Below, one piece after another: positions 1 to 5,489 of a stretch of DNA of 5,489 nt (positions are counted from its first letter, which is position 1; the number at the start of each line of letters is the position of its first letter). The notes beneath the pieces were generated by a model. It was given only the letters and a program-made list of their open reading frames with translations, did not search any database and was not told where the DNA came from. This DNA is from Clostridia bacterium (GTDB lineage Bacteria; Bacillota_A; Clostridia; Oscillospirales; Acutalibacteraceae). The stretch covers positions 1-5,489 of the forward strand of contig JAFPAK010000027.1 of assembly GCA_017390825.1 (NCBI GenBank), written 5' to 3'. A program made the translations under genes and the position numbers.

Positions 1-141
1 GTAGCAACAACAGGCGCTGACACAACAGATGCAAACGGAAACTCAACAGCACCGCAGACAGGCGCAGCAGCAGCACCGATTGCAGCAGCAGCACTTGCAG
101 TAGCAGCAGCAGTTGTAGTTTTCAAGTCAAGAAAGAAATAA
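1..141 (+). CDS. C-terminal end of a cell-surface protein with a PxTG-type (APQTG) wall-anchor signal, 5' partial
   Basis: Frame 1 is open from the left edge to a TAA at 139-141 and gives the last 46 residues of a protein whose start lies outside the window. The visible part has three sections. First comes a Thr/Asn/Gly/Asp-rich, linker-like stretch (residues 1-16). Next is APQTG (17-21), followed directly by a hydrophobic Ala/Val segment (about 22-41). The tail is basic and ends in KSRKK. This tripartite order (PxTG motif, membrane segment, positive tail) is the layout of a sortase cell-wall sorting signal, although the canonical first-position Leu is replaced by Ala. By family knowledge, a sortase would cleave between Thr and Gly and attach the protein to peptidoglycan; here that is inference. 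A plain C-terminal membrane anchor is the alternative. Codon use is strikingly uniform, with 15 of 16 Ala codons being GCA, as might be seen in a highly expressed surface protein. The function of the missing N-terminal part cannot be told. Confidence 0.75.
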   Translation, partial: VATTGADTTDANGNSTAPQTGAAAAPIAAAALAVAAAVVVFKSRKK

Positions 142-160
142 AACCTAAATAATATTTTAG

Positions 161-195
161 AGCAGCATCCTGACAAAAAGGATGCTGCTTTTTTT
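161..195 (+). terminator. Intrinsic terminator of the surface-protein gene
   Basis: A perfect 10-bp stem pairs AGCAGCATCC (161-170) with GGATGCTGCT (180-189) around a 9-base loop and runs into seven T (189-195). It lies 20 bases after the TAA of the rightward gene. In the opposite direction the stem is not followed by a T run, so it should act mainly on rightward transcription. Confidence 0.92.
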
Positions 196-305
196 GGAAA
201 AAGTATAAATTTTGCAATATTGTAAAAATGATTGCAGTGTTAAATTCAAGGTTTATTGCTCCGCAAAGCGATTATAGGTCTGTCACGCTGTGATTTTGAT
301 AGCGT
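196..305. other. Short intergenic stretch between convergent transcription units
   Basis: No ribosome binding site plus ORF, RNA gene or convincing promoter is seen here. The stretch holds a near-perfect AT-rich palindrome (210-227) and a weak 7-bp hairpin (285-291 with 299-305, including one G-U pair in the rightward RNA). The hairpin has no T run on either side, so it is not a terminator by itself. Confidence 0.5.
210..227. repeat. 18-bp near-perfect AT-rich palindrome
   Basis: TTTTGCAATATTGTAAAA is symmetric around the centre between 218 and 219, with a single mismatched pair (G214 opposite T223). The core CAATATTG is a perfect 8-bp palindrome. Such a shape suits a dimeric DNA-binding protein, but there is no divergent promoter here and AT-rich palindromes arise by chance, so a role is unproven. 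Confidence 0.3.
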
Positions 306-345
306 AAACTAAAAGAACCGACTGATTTTGTTAAATCAGTCGGTT
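306..345 (-). terminator. Intrinsic terminator of the leftward operon, abutting the recG stop codon
   Basis: Read leftward, a perfect 13-bp stem pairs 345-333 with 328-316 around a 4-base loop (329-332). It is followed by the U-rich run C-TTTT-AG-TTT (315-306). The stem starts at the very first base after the TGA of recG (346-348), so no 3' UTR separates stop and hairpin. It marks the end of the operon. In the rightward direction it is followed only by a poor T run (TTTCAATTT), so any activity that way would be weak. Confidence 0.9.
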
Positions 346-2373
346 TCAATTTATCTGCATATTGTCAAACAATCGGGATATTTCGGACTTTAATCCGCTG
401 TTTTGCATTTTTTCAAGATGCGGATCGTCTGATATTATCTTTCGTGCAAGTGCCGATGTATGTCGTAATATTTCCATATCCGTTGCAAGATCGGCGATTT
501 TCAATTGCGGCAGACCGCTTTGCCGTGAGCCAAAGAACTCGCCCGGCCCCCGAAGTGTAAGATCCTCATCAGCAATCTTAAATCCATCCTGCGTTTTGCA
601 CATTACACTTAAGCGATGCGATGCAGTATCACCTGTTGCATCAGAAATAAGTATGCAGGTTGATTTTTTCTTGCCTCTGCCTATTCTGCCACGCAGCTGA
701 TGAAGCTGTGAAAGACCGAACCGCTCGGCATTTTCAATTATCATGATAACTGCATTTGGAACATCAATACCTACCTCAATAACCGTTGTTGAGATAAGCA
801 GCTGAATTTCACCTGCGGCAAAAGAACGCATAACTGCATCCTTATCAACGTCCTTCATTCTTCCGTTAATAAGCCCCACGGTATAATCCTTAAACGCACC
901 TTTTTTAAGCTTTTCATAATACTCATTAGCAGCGGCAAGCGGTAGCTCACCCTCTTCTATCATCGGACAAACTATATAGCCTTGACTGCCTTCATCAAGA
1001 TGTTTTTTTACATAGTTGAAGGCACGGGGACGCAGTTTTGATGTAACATGATAGGTTTCGATTTTCTGTCTGCCTGCAGGCAGCTCATCAAGCACGCTGA
1101 CATCGAGATCGCCGTAAATAATAAGCGCAAGCGTGCGCGGAATAGGTGTTGCGGACATAACGAGCGTGTGCGGGTTTTCACCTTTGCCGGTCAGCGCCGC
1201 TCTCTGCTTGACACCGAAGCGATGCTGCTCATCGGTTATCACAAAACCGAGATTACTGAAATTAATACCCTGCTGAATAAGAGCGTGTGTGCCGATAACG
1301 ATATCTGCCTCTCCCTTTGCAAGAGTCTCTGCGACTGCACGCTTTTGCGATGCAGTCATTGATCCGGTCAGCAAAAGTGTACGCACATTGCTGCCCTTTA
1401 ATATTTTACAAACAGAGGAATAATGCTGCTTTGCAAGTATTTCGGTAGGCGCCATCATAGCGCATTGATATCCGTTTTTTACCGCCGTAAACATTGCACC
1501 GACAGCCACCGCAGTTTTTCCCGAGCCGACATCCCCTTGCAAAAGGCGGTTCATCGGCACATTGCGGCACATATCAGTCTCAATATCGTCCATTGCTTTT
1601 GACTGTGCATTTGTCAATGTAAAAGGTAGCATTTTCAAGAATTCCTGCTTGAAAGAACGAGCGATCCTTACTGATGTAAGCTCCTTATTGCGTGTACGGA
1701 GCTTTAACAGTCCAAGCTGCAGAATAAGCAGTTCATCAAATATCAGTCGTTTGCGAGCCGCTTCTGCTGCCTGCCTGCTTTCAGGGCAATGTATATTTTC
1801 GATTGCGTACCTCTTATGCACCAGCGAATACATATTTCTTATCTCTTGCGGCAGAATATCGGAATAATCGTCTTTCGTTAGCTGCAAGGCACTTTTTACC
1901 GAAGCCTCCACCATATGCGAGGTAAGTCCCGCAGTAAGCGGATATATAGGACGCAGGCAAGCCATATCTGGCGTTTCGATCGCAGGTGATGACATTTCCT
2001 TTCTTGCCGGCGAGCCGCCTACCTTGCCGTAAAGCAGTATACTGTCACCTATATTCAGCTTTTCAACGGCATATTTATTGTTAAACACCGTGATCGACAT
2101 ATCGCTTACCATATCGGTAACAATGAATTTATACAGCGTCATCCCCTTGCGTATGCGATGCTCGCGCACAGGGGTTGCAACAGTTACTGCTACAACACAT
2201 TTTTCACCGATTACAGCATCCTTTATCGCAACAGGGCTTGACCAATCCTCATAAGAACGGGGATAAAATTCTAAAAGGGCACCGACAGAATCGATACCCA
2301 TTTTTGCGAATAATTCAGCGCGTTTTTTACCAACGCCTTTAAGCTGTGTGATATTCAGATTTGCATAATTCAT
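346..2373 (-). CDS. recG: ATP-dependent DNA helicase RecG
   Basis: RecG is a superfamily 2 double-strand DNA translocase that regresses stalled replication forks, migrates Holliday junctions and removes R-loops. The 675 residues are close to the usual family length of about 680-690. The N-terminal wedge/OB-fold part spans roughly 1-150. The helicase core carries Walker A GDVGSGKT (280-287), APTEILAKQHY (308-318), the DEQH box (381-384), MSATPIPRT (406-414), the STTVIEVGIDVPNA segment (528-541) and QLRGRIGRG (559-567). The C-terminal TRG-type element LRGPGEFFGSRQSG (607-620), which couples ATP hydrolysis to translocation, is intact. The ATG at 2371-2373 is preceded by GGCGG with an 8-base spacer, a modest ribosome binding site. 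The gene lies 24 bases after fakA and is last in the operon. In B. subtilis sdaAB and sdaAA lie between the yloV (fakA) and recG genes; here the two are adjacent. Nothing suggests loss of activity. Identification is essentially certain. Confidence 0.98.
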   Translation of the reverse strand: MNYANLNITQLKGVGKKRAELFAKMGIDSVGALLEFYPRSYEDWSSPVAIKDAVIGEKCVVAVTVATPVREHRIRKGMTLYKFIVTDMVSDMSITVFNNKYAVEKLNIGDSILLYGKVGGSPARKEMSSPAIETPDMACLRPIYPLTAGLTSHMVEASVKSALQLTKDDYSDILPQEIRNMYSLVHKRYAIENIHCPESRQAAEAARKRLIFDELLILQLGLLKLRTRNKELTSVRIARSFKQEFLKMLPFTLTNAQSKAMDDIETDMCRNVPMNRLLQGDVGSGKTAVAVGAMFTAVKNGYQCAMMAPTEILAKQHYSSVCKILKGSNVRTLLLTGSMTASQKRAVAETLAKGEADIVIGTHALIQQGINFSNLGFVITDEQHRFGVKQRAALTGKGENPHTLVMSATPIPRTLALIIYGDLDVSVLDELPAGRQKIETYHVTSKLRPRAFNYVKKHLDEGSQGYIVCPMIEEGELPLAAANEYYEKLKKGAFKDYTVGLINGRMKDVDKDAVMRSFAAGEIQLLISTTVIEVGIDVPNAVIMIIENAERFGLSQLHQLRGRIGRGKKKSTCILISDATGDTASHRLSVMCKTQDGFKIADEDLTLRGPGEFFGSRQSGLPQLKIADLATDMEILRHTSALARKIISDDPHLEKMQNSGLKSEISRLFDNMQIN

Positions 2374-2397
2374 AAGCGTTACCGCCGATATGCTTAT
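2372..2397 (-). promoter_or_regulatory. recG translation start: Shine-Dalgarno inside a small inverted repeat
   Basis: The fakA-recG gap contains GGCGG (2386-2382, read leftward), 8 bases before the recG ATG. Six-base arms ATAAGC (2397-2392) and GCTTAT (2377-2372) can pair around a 14-base loop. This would place the ribosome binding site in the loop and the first two bases of the start codon in the stem. The repeat is visible in the sequence; any effect on translation is inference, and the hairpin would be weak. Confidence 0.35.
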
Positions 2398-4068
2398 TTA
2401 TTCAACCGAAATAATATAATAATAAACCGGTTGACCGCCGTTTATAACTGTGATCTCTGCATCAGGCAGCTTTACAGCAATAGCTTCACGAGCTTCTTCT
2501 GCCTGTGCTTCGGTTATATCCTCACCGAATATTAAGGTTATGAACTGACTGGTTTTTTTATAAAGTGACTTTGTAAGACGGACTACGGCAGTATTTACCT
2601 CCTTTTCAACAAAGGATACCTTGCCGTTATCAAGACAGAGTATTTCGCCCTCCTTGATCTTAAAGCCGTCATAATCAGAATCACGGGCTGCAAATGTGAT
2701 AGAACCTGTGCTTACATTGTCAGCCGCCTGCTGCATCGCAACAGCATTATCTTCAGCCGAAGCATCAGGATCAAATGCAAGCATTGCAGATATACCCATA
2801 GGAACGGTCTTTGTCTGCAGAACAATAACCTTGCGGGTTGCAAGACGGACAGTTTGCTCTGCCGCCATTATGATATTTTTATTGTTGGGAAGAACAAAAA
2901 CTGTTTTTGCGGGTGTAAGCTCAACTGCACGCAGAATATCATCAGTAGACGGGTTCATAGTCTGACCGCCGCTTACAACATTATTTACGCCGAGTTCTGT
3001 AAAGAGTGAATGAAGTCCCTCACCTGCTGCAATAGCGACAAAGCCATATTCCTCCTCGGGTGCAACGGGAGTGTATGCCCCGTTATCATCCTTATTAACG
3101 GTGCTTTCAATGCCTGCATTTTTCTTTGCTTCTTCGTGTTGCTCACGCATATTTTCGATCTTCATCTTGGTAAGCTGACCGAACTTTAAGCCTTCCTGCA
3201 ATGCCTTGCCGGGATTATCCGTATGAACATGTACCTTGATTATGCTCTCATCATCAACAACCACGACGCAGTCTCCGATAGTTTCGAGGAACGAACGCAA
3301 AAGAAGCGGATCACGGGTAATGGCAGAATCTCTTTTTACGATGAACTCTGTACAATAGGTAAAGGTGATCTCGCCCTCCCACTCGGCAGCAGCATTTGTT
3401 GTGCCGCCGGCTTCTTCTGATTTTGCGGTTTCGGGAGCATCCTCACCTTTTATCATTTCAGCGCCTGAAATAACAGCATACATACCTTCTAATATTTTTA
3501 CAAGACCGCATCCGCCTGCGTCAACAACGCCTGCCTTTTTAAGTACGGGCAATATTTCAGGAGTGCGAGCCAATGATTCGCGAGCTTCACAAAGTGCAAT
3601 CTCAAATATCTTAACAAAATCATTCTCACCCTTGCCCACTGCTGCACTTGCAGCGTTGGCGGCATCCTTAATAACTGTAAGGATAGTACCCTCTGTTGGC
3701 TTCATGACAGCGCTGTATGCAGATTTAACGCCGCTCTGAAGTGCTACAGCAAGCGCTGCACCGTCAACCGGCTCAACATCCTTCAAGCCTTTTGAGATAC
3801 CTCTGAAAATAAGCGAAAGAATAACGCCGGAGTTACCTCTTGCACCACGAAGCAATGCTCCTGCTGTGACCTTTGATACGGCATATACCGTCTCATTCTC
3901 AACACGGCCAAGTTCCTTTGCAGCGTTTGAAATGGTCAAAGACATATTTGTACCGGTATCACCGTCCGGCACGGGGAATACGTTAAGCTCATCGACCTGC
4001 ACACGGCAGTTCTGGATATTATTTGCGCCGGATATAACCGCATCACGCAATAAATTACCTGTTATCAC
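2398..4068 (-). CDS. fakA: Fatty acid kinase ATP-binding subunit FakA (DAK2/DhaL-domain protein, YloV family)
   Basis: FakA phosphorylates fatty acids bound to FakB, giving acyl-phosphates for PlsX/PlsY phospholipid synthesis; it acts in the cytosol. The 556 residues match the family length (about 550). The N-terminal DhaL-type kinase domain (about 1-200) has PDGDTGTNM (34-42) with the Mg-nucleotide aspartates D35 and D37, plus ARGNSGVILS (76-85), PTEGTILTV (124-132) and VDAGGCGLV (182-190). An acidic, Ala/Thr-rich linker (about 205-232) follows. The middle domain has YCTEF (238-242) and KVHVHTDNPG (278-287); C239, H280 and H282 correspond to the metal-binding Cys/His set I recall for this family. 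After a second linker (about 310-340) comes the FakB-interacting C-terminal domain, with SGGQTMNPST (366-375), LPNNKN (393-398) and VPMG (422-425). The start is GTG (4068-4066), preceded by AAGGAG 10 bases upstream. The gene lies 21 bases after the Asp23 gene. No fakB is present in the window. Confidence 0.95.
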   Translation of the reverse strand: MITGNLLRDAVISGANNIQNCRVQVDELNVFPVPDGDTGTNMSLTISNAAKELGRVENETVYAVSKVTAGALLRGARGNSGVILSLIFRGISKGLKDVEPVDGAALAVALQSGVKSAYSAVMKPTEGTILTVIKDAANAASAAVGKGENDFVKIFEIALCEARESLARTPEILPVLKKAGVVDAGGCGLVKILEGMYAVISGAEMIKGEDAPETAKSEEAGGTTNAAAEWEGEITFTYCTEFIVKRDSAITRDPLLLRSFLETIGDCVVVVDDESIIKVHVHTDNPGKALQEGLKFGQLTKMKIENMREQHEEAKKNAGIESTVNKDDNGAYTPVAPEEEYGFVAIAAGEGLHSLFTELGVNNVVSGGQTMNPSTDDILRAVELTPAKTVFVLPNNKNIIMAAEQTVRLATRKVIVLQTKTVPMGISAMLAFDPDASAEDNAVAMQQAADNVSTGSITFAARDSDYDGFKIKEGEILCLDNGKVSFVEKEVNTAVVRLTKSLYKKTSQFITLIFGEDITEAQAEEAREAIAVKLPDAEITVINGGQPVYYYIISVE

Positions 4069-4092
4069 TTTATTTACTCTCCTTCACCATTA
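4069..4092 (-). promoter_or_regulatory. fakA ribosome binding site deciding the GTG start
   Basis: Read leftward, AAGGAG (4084-4079) sits 10 bases before GTG (4068-4066). The TAA of the upstream gene (4092-4090) overlaps an ATG as TAATG. That ATG opens only a six-codon frame that runs through the Shine-Dalgarno and stops at 4072-4070, in a different frame from fakA. The strong AAGGAG and the family N-terminus favour the GTG as the true start. Confidence 0.7.
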
Positions 4093-4440
4093 GTCGTTGT
4101 GCATACCGTCAACATGAACGGTAACACGGTCAACAGTAATTCCGGTCGCATCCTCAACGGTGTACTTAACCTTGTGAATAATGCTCTGTGAAATAGCGTT
4201 GATATTAACACCGTATGTAACGGTGATGTGAAGATCAACGGAAATTTTATTGATATCGCCCTTTACAAAAATGCCTGTATCGATATACTCACGTCGTGAA
4301 ACGATCGAACGAAGCTTCTGACTGCCCTTTGCAACCATTGATGAAACACCGTAACACGATGATACAGCGTTGCCGATAAGTTTTGCAAAATACTCGTTTG
4401 AAATGGTAACTGTTCCGAATCTTGTTTCGTATTTAATCAT
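4090..4440 (-). CDS. Asp23/Gls24 family envelope stress response protein (YloU-like)
   Basis: This is a small protein of 116 residues that fills one Asp23/Gls24 domain from end to end. Family features are the opening GTVTISNEYFAKLIGNAVSS (9-28) followed by YGVSSM, a central strand pair with KGDINKISVDLHITVTYGVN, and the C-terminal helix-strand ending in TGITVDRVTVHVDGM. No signal peptide or membrane segment is seen, so it should be cytosolic. Asp23 of Staphylococcus aureus is tethered at the membrane by a partner, and the family is linked to envelope and alkaline stress. The biochemical role is not settled. Position just upstream of fakA matches YloU-YloV in B. subtilis, supporting an orthologue of YloU rather than a multi-copy stress paralogue. 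The ATG (4440-4438) has AAAGGA (4456-4451) 10 bases upstream. A closer ATG (4448-4446) is out of frame and hits a stop after three codons. The gaps on both sides are about 21-22 bases, so the gene sits inside the operon. Confidence 0.93.
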   Translation of the reverse strand: MIKYETRFGTVTISNEYFAKLIGNAVSSCYGVSSMVAKGSQKLRSIVSRREYIDTGIFVKGDINKISVDLHITVTYGVNINAISQSIIHKVKYTVEDATGITVDRVTVHVDGMHND

Positions 4441-4450
4441 GGACTCATAT

Positions 4451-4456
4451 TCCTTT
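4451..4456 (-). promoter_or_regulatory. Ribosome binding site of the Asp23/Gls24 gene
   Basis: AAAGGA, read leftward, lies 10 bases before the ATG at 4440-4438 and within the 22-base gap after the solute-binding protein stop codon. It supports the chosen start and shows there is no room for a separate terminator between the two genes. Confidence 0.6.
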
Positions 4457-4462
4457 CTTTAT

Positions 4463-5489
4463 TTATTCAACTGTAAGCAGTTCAATATTATAATAAGCGT
4501 CTGACGCAGTTGCAACAGCTACGGGGCTTACCGACGAGCTGCTGCTTACAACACCCATACGCCAACAAACCGGGACAAACGGCATTGATTCGATAAAAGC
4601 ATTGACCAATTCAGAAGCTTTTATCTTGCCTTTCATATAACTTTCATACACGTCACAAATTTTACGCACCTTGATATTATCCGCCTCGGTGGTGGCAGCA
4701 CCGGTCGTGTTGACAACGGTGGCACCGCTTGGCAGTGATGCAGTTTTCTTTTGGGTGCTCGTGATTGTGGTATTGATCTTTTCAGTTTCGATAATATTAT
4801 AAGTATTATCCTTATTTATAAGGCTTGTAAAATCAAGACTTTTTGAAAGCTTTACTTCGCCGAGATACATTGTGTAATTACCGGACTCAACACAAGCCTT
4901 GTAATTTTTATAGTTTCTGCCGTCTGCTTTTACGGTTATACCGCAAGCAGCAGCCTGAGATATGATAAGCTCTGCCGTATCAGCATGATATAAATTATCC
5001 TTATTATAAAGAAGCGTCAGTGTAATACCGTTTTCATATCCTGCTGATTTCAAATACGACTTACACGCTTCTGCATTCTGAATTGTGCTTATAACGCCAT
5101 CAAGCTCTTTTGTGGTGGAATATCCGGAAGGAAAAAGATTATCAGCACCTTTGGCATAGGTATAAAATGCTTCTTTGATGATCGCATCCCGATCAAGGCA
5201 TGCAGAAACCGCTTTACGAAGATCGGATCTACTCAAAATCCCCTTTTGCGTGTTCATGCCAATAAACACAAAATTGGTCTGCTTTGCACGATAGATATTG
5301 CCGTTCATCGAAGGCAGATCCTCAATATTAATACCGCTGTAACATATGTTGACATTGCCCGAACGGATATTGAAATCAAGCGACTCTTCATCCGGCGTAT
5401 TAACAAGATATACTGTATTTTTCGGTACTGTACGATAATATTTGCTGTTGCCGGTCAGCGTATAAACACCGCTGTCCTCATTATAAACA
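4463..5489 (-). CDS. ABC transporter extracellular solute-binding protein, family 5 (peptide/nickel type), 5' partial
   Basis: The leftward frame is open from the right edge (first full codon 5488-5486) to TAA at 4465-4463, giving 341 residues. The ATG at 5308-5306 is internal, because in-frame coding continues upstream with family-like sequence. Features follow SBP_bac_5 proteins such as OppA/DppA/NikA: YTLTGNSKYYR (residues 8-18, the usual 'NPdYW' region), ESLDFNIRSGNVNI (about 33-46, the 'L..G..D' region), FVFIGMN (73-79), then the hallmark DLRKAVSACLDRDAII (89-104) and LFPSGY. An AGYENG segment (149-154) and the C-terminal FVPVCWRMGV follow. A Thr/Ala/Ser-rich stretch (about 238-271) looks like a loop insertion in the C-terminal lobe. 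Such proteins are exported, often as lipoproteins, and deliver oligopeptides or other ligands to an ABC permease. The signal peptide and the permease are outside the window and the ligand cannot be inferred. The gene is 22 bases upstream of the Asp23 gene and probably co-transcribed with it. Confidence 0.85.
   Translation of the reverse strand, partial: VYNEDSGVYTLTGNSKYYRTVPKNTVYLVNTPDEESLDFNIRSGNVNICYSGINIEDLPSMNGNIYRAKQTNFVFIGMNTQKGILSRSDLRKAVSACLDRDAIIKEAFYTYAKGADNLFPSGYSTTKELDGVISTIQNAEACKSYLKSAGYENGITLTLLYNKDNLYHADTAELIISQAAACGITVKADGRNYKNYKACVESGNYTMYLGEVKLSKSLDFTSLINKDNTYNIIETEKINTTITSTQKKTASLPSGATVVNTTGAATTEADNIKVRKICDVYESYMKGKIKASELVNAFIESMPFVPVCWRMGVVSSSSSVSPVAVATASDAYYNIELLTVE

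Noticed and set aside
285..305. Small hairpin ACGCTGT / ATAGCGT with a 7-base loop next to the operon terminator
   Set aside because: Only 7 pairs including a G-U in one direction, disrupted in the other, and no T run follows on either side, so it does not qualify as a second terminator.
3365..3739. Rightward open frames opposite fakA and recG (for example 124, 112, 104 and 101 codons)
   Set aside because: They lie wholly within strongly supported genes on the other strand, have no recognisable protein motifs and look like antisense shadows.
4070..4090. Six-codon ORF starting at the TAATG overlap between the Asp23 and fakA genes
   Set aside because: It runs through the fakA Shine-Dalgarno, has no ribosome binding site of its own and is in a different frame from fakA; most likely chance.
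5306..5308. ATG as the start of a 281-residue solute-binding protein
   Set aside because: The frame stays open to the right edge and the upstream 60 codons encode family-typical sequence, so this is an internal methionine and the gene is 5' partial.
1..5489. Search for mobile element, CRISPR array, tRNA/rRNA or a defence system
   Set aside because: No transposase or integrase motifs, regularly spaced direct repeats, tRNA cloverleaf or toxin/antitoxin pair was seen; the RecG and FakA genes are typical housekeeping members.

Overview
The window looks like ordinary chromosome from a Gram-positive Firmicute, most likely a Clostridia or Oscillospiraceae-type gut bacterium (Ruminococcus or [Eubacterium] siraeum-like). 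This rests on moderate-to-low GC, a PxTG cell-wall-anchor tail, good AGGAG-type ribosome binding sites, and the Firmicutes-typical order Asp23/Gls24 - fatty acid kinase (FakA) - RecG. The taxonomic guess is inference; only the phylum-level placement is well supported.

Layout. Bases 1-141 (+) are the 3' end of a surface-protein gene. They encode an APQTG sorting-like motif, an alanine/valine-rich membrane segment and a basic tail. An intrinsic terminator follows (161-195, +). About 110 bases (196-305) hold no recognisable gene, only a small AT-rich palindrome at 210-227. From 306 to the right edge everything reads leftward as one tightly packed probable operon. In transcription order it holds a family 5 extracellular solute-binding protein (4463 to beyond 5489, its 5' end cut off), an Asp23/Gls24 protein (4090-4440), FakA (2398-4068, GTG start) and RecG (346-2373). 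The gaps are 22, 21 and 24 bases, with no terminator inside. The operon ends at a strong hairpin (316-345) that begins at the first base after the recG stop. The rightward surface gene and the leftward operon therefore converge, each with its own terminator.

How the genes fit together. FakA is the ATP-binding subunit of fatty acid kinase, which activates exogenous fatty acids held by FakB for the PlsX/PlsY phospholipid pathway. No FakB is in the window. Asp23/Gls24 proteins are envelope-associated and commonly sit directly upstream of fakA (YloU-YloV in Bacillus subtilis). RecG is a replication-fork and branch-migration helicase that shares this locus in many Firmicutes without an obvious biochemical link. 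The solute-binding protein at the head of the visible operon is the less expected neighbour.

I see no novel defence system, mobile element, CRISPR array, tRNA or rRNA. The coding genes appear intact and have their key motifs. The findings below are modest curiosities.
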